Shown: one piece after another, positions 1-5,400 of the stretch | How positions within the stretch are numbered: the first letter of the stretch is position 1 | Layout: each line of letters begins with the position of its first letter | From: Thermoplasmata archaeon | GTDB taxonomy: Archaea > Thermoplasmatota > Thermoplasmata > Halarchaeoplasmatales > Halarchaeoplasmataceae | NCBI GenBank assembly: GCA_019594305.1 | Contig: JAFDTZ010000085.1 | Coordinates: forward strand, 1-9,546 | Reading direction: 5' to 3' | DNA length: 9,546 bases | The notes under the pieces: model-generated | Seen by the model: only the letters and a program-made list of their open reading frames with translations | The model's database searches: none | Told to the model about the DNA's origin: nothing | Program-made: the position numbers and the translations under genes

Positions 1-6
1 ATAAAC

Positions 7-1005
7 ATGTCTGAGAAAAGAACGCTTTGGTTCGATCTTACCAATACTTCCCATGTACATTTCTTTCATCCTATCATAGAGGAGCTAAAGGATGATCACA
101 AAATTATTGTAACGACACGGGACCTTGCGGAAACCAGGGCGTTGCTCAACGGCCTCGACACCGAATACAAGAACTACGGTGAATATTCCGGAGATAACAA
201 ATTACTCAAGATAGTCGGTCATTGTTTACGGGGTGTAAATATGCTACCTTACCTGAAGGAAATAGATTACGCCTTCAGCCATGGCTCTCCATCACCCATT
301 TTGATGAAGTATGTAAAGGGTGCAAAATTGATATCTTCATACGATAACGAGCATGCGATGAGTTTCGATCTTCTCTCGTCCCACAGCGATGCATTCATAG
401 TGCCGAAAATACTCGAAGCACTGTCCACGGCAAAGGCAGGCAACGGGACGAAAGTGACCACATACCCCGGTGTGAAGGAACAGATATATCTAGCTGATTT
501 TAAACCCGATAAAACCATCAAAGATTCCATGCCATTCGATGATTATTTAGTACTGAGGGCGGAAGCTTGGAAATCGGATTATGTTAAAAACGGCGTTATA
601 AAGGCATTCCATATAGCCGAGAGATTGGTGAAGGAAGGATACAACTTGGTGTTCCTCCCCAGATATGGTGTTTCACCCGGATGGATGAAAAGATCGGAAA
701 ATGTGTTCGTTTCACCGCCGGTAAACGGGCCTCAGCTGTGTTGGTTTTCCAAAGGTGTTCTTACCGGTTCGGGAACTCTTGCCAGAGAAGCGGCCGTACT
801 CGGTGTACCCGCGGTCTCCTTTTACTCGTGCGAACCCTTAAAAGTCGACCTTTCCCTTGCATCAAAAGGCTTGGTATTCCGCTCGGGAGATCCTGATGAA
901 ATAATAGAGTATCTCGAGGATGCAAAGAAGAGCAACGGACTGATGAAGGATGCCCGTATGGTTCGACGTTGTGTTTTGAAAAGGATAAAAAATATTGTAT
1001 TGTGA
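7..1005 (+). CDS. DUF354 family GT-B-like protein, probable glycosyltransferase or epimerase-related surface-glycan enzyme
   Basis: A 332-residue protein matching the DUF354 family, which has a GT-B-like fold related to UDP-GlcNAc 2-epimerases and glycosyltransferases. Visible family landmarks are DLTNTSHVHFF (residues 10-20, the N-terminal nucleotide-sugar fold loop), SHGSPSP and YDNEHA in the first half, a YPGVKEQIYL stretch leading to the linker, LPRYG in the second Rossmann-like half, and GSGTLAREAAVLGVP at 254-268. The last corresponds to the family's usual GGTM-x-REAA-x-LG-x-P donor-site motif, here GSGTL. No signal peptide or membrane segment is seen, so it should be cytoplasmic. The ATG at 7 is chosen because the family begins only a few residues before the DLTN motif; the frame is still open at the window edge, so a longer start cannot be excluded. 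The exact reaction of DUF354 proteins is not established as far as I know. The sugar dehydrogenase downstream supports a role in surface polysaccharide or protein glycan synthesis. Confidence 0.85.
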   Translation: MSEKRTLWFDLTNTSHVHFFHPIIEELKDDHKIIVTTRDLAETRALLNGLDTEYKNYGEYSGDNKLLKIVGHCLRGVNMLPYLKEIDYAFSHGSPSPILMKYVKGAKLISSYDNEHAMSFDLLSSHSDAFIVPKILEALSTAKAGNGTKVTTYPGVKEQIYLADFKPDKTIKDSMPFDDYLVLRAEAWKSDYVKNGVIKAFHIAERLVKEGYNLVFLPRYGVSPGWMKRSENVFVSPPVNGPQLCWFSKGVLTGSGTLAREAAVLGVPAVSFYSCEPLKVDLSLASKGLVFRSGDPDEIIEYLEDAKKSNGLMKDARMVRRCVLKRIKNIVL

Positions 1006-1045
1006 TACATACCTTTCATAGAAGTTATGGTTCTAAACCCCCATT

Positions 1046-1053
1046 TTTAAATA
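1046..1053 (+). promoter_or_regulatory. Archaeal TATA-like box for a leaderless dehydrogenase transcript
   Basis: The 71-base gap before the dehydrogenase gene contains TTTAAATA, centred about 27 bases upstream of the ATG at 1077. In archaea transcription usually starts about 25-27 bases downstream of the TATA centre, which would put the start at or within a few bases of the ATG. No Shine-Dalgarno-like sequence precedes the ATG (aacgtaataccctatc), which fits a leaderless mRNA. A clear purine-rich BRE is not seen just upstream. The preceding T-run could also help terminate the DUF354 transcript. This is a motif-and-spacing call only. Confidence 0.5.
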
Positions 1054-1076
1054 CAATATCAACGTAATACCCTATC

Positions 1077-2312
1077 ATGCGTATATCGGTTCTCGGCCTA
1101 GGATACATCGGATTGCCCACTGCAGCAATGTTCGCCAACCGAGGTTACCAAGTGGTTGGTTTTGATATAGATGAGAACAAAGTGGATAACGTAAACAAAG
1201 GCATATTTGATGTCGAGGAACCGGGACTCCTTGCCTTTCTTAGAGACGCATTCAACACGGGTAATCTAAGTGCCGGAAATATGTTGGAACCCTGTGACGT
1301 CTTTATAATCTGCGTACCTACACCCATAGACGATGTCAATAAGCCGGATCTGTCCTATGTCGAATCCGCGGGAGATCAGATAACAAATGTACTTCAGAGA
1401 GGTAACCTAGTGGTATTGGAATCCACGGTACCTCCAGGGACCACCTTGAATGTGTTATCACCTATTTTAGAAAAAAGTGGTTTGACCGCCGGTAAGGACT
1501 TTGACCTGTGTCACTGTCCGGAAAGGGTGATGCCCGGAAAGATACTCAAAGAATTGACGGAGAATCATCGTATAGTCGGGGGCATAGATATGAAAAGTTG
1601 CGAACGTGGAAGAGAACTGTATTCAGTCTTCGTAGAGGGAGATATATATATTACGGACCCTACCACCGCCGAATTCTCCAAACTTGCTGAAAACACTTAC
1701 AGGGATGTGAACATCGCCCTTGCCAACGAATTTGCCAAACTCTGCGAGAGCTATGGAATAGATGTTTGGAAGATGAGGGTTCTGGCAAACAACCATCCGA
1801 GGGTAGATATACTGAAGCCAGGTCCCGGTGTTGGAGGACACTGCCTCCCCGTAGATCCTTGGTTCCTAGTGAACGGCGATTCGGGCTTGATACCCAAGGC
1901 GAGGGAGATAAACGAAGGTATGATAAGGCGCGTTGAGAAGCTCATAAAAGCCAATACACGGGGGAACGGTGTGGTTGCGGTGCTGGGCACCGCTTACAAA
2001 GCGAACACCGAGGATGCCCGTAATTCACCTGCGGATAAGCTCGTTGAATATCTCTCGGACTTCGAGGTTAGATTGCACGACCCTTATGTGAAGAAGGATA
2101 ATGGGGATCTAGAAGACACCGTTCGGAACGCGGATACCGTTGTTCTGATGGTTGACCATCGTGATTACATAGACATGGTACCGGCCGATATATTAGAGCT
2201 TATGAAAGGTAACGTAGTCATAGACACACGAAATTATTTTGATGCTACGGCATGGAGAGACGCCGGAGCTAGATACATACTATTGGGCGCTTGTGAAACA
2301 GCTTTAAATTGA
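1077..2312 (+). CDS. wecC: UDP-N-acetyl-D-mannosamine dehydrogenase (WecC type, UDP-glucose/GDP-mannose dehydrogenase family)
   Basis: A 411-residue NAD-dependent nucleotide-sugar dehydrogenase that should perform the two-step oxidation of UDP-ManNAc to UDP-N-acetylmannosaminuronic acid in the cytoplasm. The N-terminal Rossmann motif is VLGLGYIGLPTA (from residue 5). Family motifs follow in order: VPTP, ESTVPPGTT, CPERVMPGKILKEL with HRIVGG (typical of the ManNAc branch), SKLAENTYRDVNIALANE with the conserved Lys202, and GPGVGGHCLPVDPWF with the catalytic Cys256. GTAYKANTEDARNSPA marks the C-terminal UDP-binding domain. No key residue is missing, and the length is close to the roughly 420 residues of E. 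coli WecC. A UDP-glucose dehydrogenase is less likely because the GGHC-x-PVDPWF and PERVMPGK forms are those of the HexNAc dehydrogenases. No 2-epimerase (WecB) is visible in the window. The upstream DUF354 gene may belong to the same pathway, but the TATA-like box in between suggests independent transcription. Confidence 0.9.
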   Translation: MRISVLGLGYIGLPTAAMFANRGYQVVGFDIDENKVDNVNKGIFDVEEPGLLAFLRDAFNTGNLSAGNMLEPCDVFIICVPTPIDDVNKPDLSYVESAGDQITNVLQRGNLVVLESTVPPGTTLNVLSPILEKSGLTAGKDFDLCHCPERVMPGKILKELTENHRIVGGIDMKSCERGRELYSVFVEGDIYITDPTTAEFSKLAENTYRDVNIALANEFAKLCESYGIDVWKMRVLANNHPRVDILKPGPGVGGHCLPVDPWFLVNGDSGLIPKAREINEGMIRRVEKLIKANTRGNGVVAVLGTAYKANTEDARNSPADKLVEYLSDFEVRLHDPYVKKDNGDLEDTVRNADTVVLMVDHRDYIDMVPADILELMKGNVVIDTRNYFDATAWRDAGARYILLGACETALN

Positions 2313-2318
2313 CAAGGA

Positions 2319-2456
2319 TTGTTTTCTTCCATGGTGGCGGCCATGAAGACCGATAGGAGCAGTATAGGGGTTGAATTGGAGTACTGCGAAATGATCATGG
2401 AACGACTCAAACTCAACAGCCCTTCTCTTTTTTCATCTCTTAGCAAAATCCAGGAA
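2319..2456 (+). pseudogene. Probable remnant of an amino-type (N4/N6) DNA methyltransferase C-terminus
   Basis: In the same frame as the dehydrogenase, and just after its stop, the sequence reads FSSMVAAMKTDRSSIGVELE followed by YCEMIMERLKL. This matches the SAM-binding end of amino-methyltransferases, whose usual form is GTT-x2-AA-x4-R-x2-IG-x-E followed a few residues later by Y-x6-RL. The AA-to-R and R-to-IG spacings are exact, but two residues seem to be missing between the Glu and the Tyr. The DPF-x-GSG part, the catalytic (D/N)PP(Y/F) motif and the rest of the enzyme are absent, because the dehydrogenase gene lies directly upstream. There is no ribosome binding site, and the frame stays open into the convergent gene with no stop of its own nearby. 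I read it as a truncated relic; chance resemblance over about 35 residues is the alternative. Confidence 0.45.
2421..2440 (+). terminator. Possible oligo-T terminator for the sugar-gene strand
   Basis: A pyrimidine-rich stretch (ccttctcttttttcatctct) contains a run of six T at 2428-2433, about 115 bases after the dehydrogenase stop and before the convergent gene ends. Archaeal RNA polymerase terminates at T-tracts without needing a hairpin, so this is the best candidate in the gap. The run is short and the call is weak. Confidence 0.3.
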
Positions 2457-2496
2457 GGATGGAAAGTGAGATATACGTTTAACCTCACTCCTGGAT
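2448..2496 (-). terminator. Two-part inverted repeat spanning the giant gene's stop codon, possible 3' end structure
   Basis: Two nested inverted repeats bracket the stop codon of the giant surface-protein gene. The outer arms are ATCCAGGA (2448-2455) and TCCTGGAT (2489-2496), an exact 8-base match. The inner arms are AGTGAG (2465-2470) and CTCACT (2484-2489), an exact 6-base match around a 13-base loop. A 9-base bulge separates inner and outer stems on one side, and the two share base 2489. In the minus-strand RNA the outer stem runs directly into TTTT. This could terminate the transcript or protect its 3' end. The bulge and short T-run make the function uncertain. Confidence 0.35.
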
Positions 2497-5400
2497 GGTC
2501 TCGCCCAGGACGATGACGTTATTGACGTAGAAGCCTCCGTCGGTATCGGGATCCGCGTAATGGTTGTAGCCGGAGGCACTGCACGTGAACACCCTGAACC
2601 TGATGAGTATAACGTTACCGGCGTAGTCGCTGAGGTCTACGTTCAACCGGTCTAGGCTGCCCGCGGTTGTCCAGTTGTAGCCGATGTTTTGGCCTGCGTC
2701 GCCGCCGGAACCCGAGACACCGGTTGCCGCCCTAACACCAAGGTTGATAGCTTCCCACGAACGGCCGTTGTCCGTTGATACTTCCACACGGAAGCCGTCC
2801 GGTGGTCTTCCGCCTGCTGTGTTTATGTTGAACTTGAAGTCGGCCCTCAGGGTTGCCGTCCTTGCGTTGGTAAGGTATATGGGTGCCGTGATCAGTCTGT
2901 TGTCTATTCCCGGCCTGAAGTGTCCTGTGCTCGGATCAACGTTGTACCACGCCCTGGTCGGCTGGTCGTCGGGACCGATGGTCTCGTTCAGATGCCAGAC
3001 GTCGTGCATACCGAGTTCGATATTATCGGCCAGGTTGCCTATTCGTGTGACCACCACGCTGACGTCGTCGAGCCACCATCCTCCGTCCCTTACGCCTCCG
3101 CCAAACTGTTTGTAGTAGAAGCGGACGCGGACGGTATCCAGCTTATCTTCGGGTATCTCGTATTCATCCCTTAACAGATCGACCTTGACGAACTCCCACT
3201 GCATGGTGCCTCCTGCGGACTTGCCGTTCCAGCACCATATTATGTCGTTATCGAAGTCATCCGAGTCTATCTCGCTGAGCAGCAGGTTACCCGTGTAGGG
3301 TCCCACCGAAGGCTGGACGTAACGCCATAGGTATTCCCCCGTGTTATTCTCGTAGCCTATCTCCATGTACGCACCGTTAACACCCTGTATAAGCCTGTAC
3401 TTGTGCCAGAAGGTGAGCCATGCTTCCTCCGTGTTGGTGAGGTCGAGGCTCGGAGTTACTGCGTACTTGTCGAAATTCTTTATCCATTCCTCGTCGTCAT
3501 CCTCGTTTATCACAAACTCGTCTTCGATGGCCGTTAGGTTCTCCGGCCTCTGGAGCATGTAGGCAATTCTATCGAATATGTCTTCGAGGTCACCGGGGTC
3601 AGGTGCAAAGAAATACTCTGCGCCCGAGGTGTTAGCGATACGCCAGAGGTTGTATTCGAGTGTACCAGATTCTACTGCAAACTGATCATCAGGATTTATG
3701 TATACATGTGCATCATTTGTTTCCCCTATATTTGGGGCATCATATATTATGTTCCATTCAGGAATGTTGGGATTATGTTCTAGACCTAAGCCAATTGTAA
3801 AAATGGGCATATCTGAGTATAAGAGACCTTTTCTAAATGGCCTGAATTGAGGATCAAGAGTAGATGGTTTATACCACCTACCTGCTCTCCAAGGGTCGTA
3901 GTCACTATAGGGAACATGATATTTACCCCAATGCCCAAAGTATTCTCTTTCTGGGAAATCGTCTTCAGGTTCCATCGGACCCCATGGTGCCCAAACCCTA
4001 CTTCCAGCTTCAAGCATGTCCGTAAGAGACGACTCATCAGATGCTTGATTATCTTGACCGTCTGCTAGCACAACAACTGCGCCCATTAGATCCGGGTACA
4101 ATGGCAAATGATCAAACACGTCCATATATGCACCTCCAACGGTATCCCATAGAGGTGTTTGTGGTGTGCCACCCATATCATCGATAGCATCGAGAACTAG
4201 CTGTCGACCATCACCTTCCAACGGTGTAGGCCATATTTCTCTACCAGGATTAGTGCCTTCAAAATGCCAAAGCCCTACAACAGAACCATTTGAAAGGCTG
4301 TTCACTAAAGCTTTAGCACCTTGTTTTGCATGCCATAACCATGTTTCGCCATCATGATACCTGTTTGTCATAGATGATGAACTATCGATAGCGAGAACCA
4401 CTAACACATCCATCAGCCGACCGCCCTTCGGCTCCAGCATGAAGTACGAGTACGGATCGCTCTTGGCCTCATCGGTGGTATTGACCACGCCGTGGGTCAT
4501 GGCTTCGTCCCAGTCACCGGCAACGTTTGTGTCTATGTCGCTGAAGGAGTCGCCCATGAAGTCCAGGGGTGTCTCGCCGTTGATCAGGGCTATCTGGGCC
4601 TCGTGTACCCAGTTGTCCCTTACCCTGGCATCGTCCTGCATATCGTCCCAGAAGTAGTACACCGGGGTGTATAGTATAGCCTGGTTGTTGAATCCGAAGT
4701 AATCGTCTTCCGTGCGTACGCCGGGTTGGTTGGGTATCTCCGGCACTTCGTGGATGGCGTCCACTACCACACGTATGGGCCTATTAGGTCCGGCGTGCAG
4801 CGGCTGCCACATTATCTCTACATCGGAAAATCCGTTGGCCGGTACGCCCGCGCTCACCGATCCAAGGTGTGAAGTGCCATCTCTGAAGCGGACCAGCGCG
4901 CTGGTAGCGGAACCGCCAACATTCTGTACTCTCACCGTTATCTGGTACGTTCTTCCCAGCATGGGATGGGCGTCAGACAGTGTAATATCATCCACGGACA
5001 TCCTCAGTTCGACCCTGTTATCCACATTACCGAACCAGCGGTTGGTCATGTACAGGAACTCGCCCTGCATCGAGCGGACGGATGTGTTCAAGTCGTATCT
5101 ATCGTACCAATGCTGCTCTTCCGTTGATACGGGCGAGCTGAAATGGGCTATGTCGAATGAGGTGAATACAAGGCGATATCTGTCACTCTCGAATCGGTGT
5201 GCTAGAGTCCTTCCATCATGCTCCGTATGCAATATGGATGTACCGTCGAGAGGCTCGTAATAAAGAGTCGTACCTGTGCTGAATTCTGTGTAATAACTCA
5301 TACCGTGGCTCACTGCGTCTCCGGTGGTCCCCAGTAATCTGTCGGGAGGTAATCGCTCTTCTACGTCATCAATCTTCAATACCTCTTCGATGAATTCCGG

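Noticed and set aside
2327..2348. Short hairpin CTTCCATGG ... CCATGAAG as a terminator for the dehydrogenase gene
   Set aside because: The stem needs a bulged base and is not followed by a T-run on either strand. It also falls inside the methyltransferase-like codons, so the pairing may be incidental.
2319..2516. An intact 65-codon gene after the dehydrogenase
   Set aside because: It would need a TTG start without a ribosome binding site, and its tail runs antisense into the convergent gene's conserved C-terminus. A methyltransferase remnant explains the conserved part better.
4712..5260. A 182-codon plus-strand open frame opposite the giant gene
   Set aside because: It lies wholly antisense to a strongly supported domain-bearing frame, its translation shows no recognisable motif, and GC-rich coding DNA commonly leaves such shadows.
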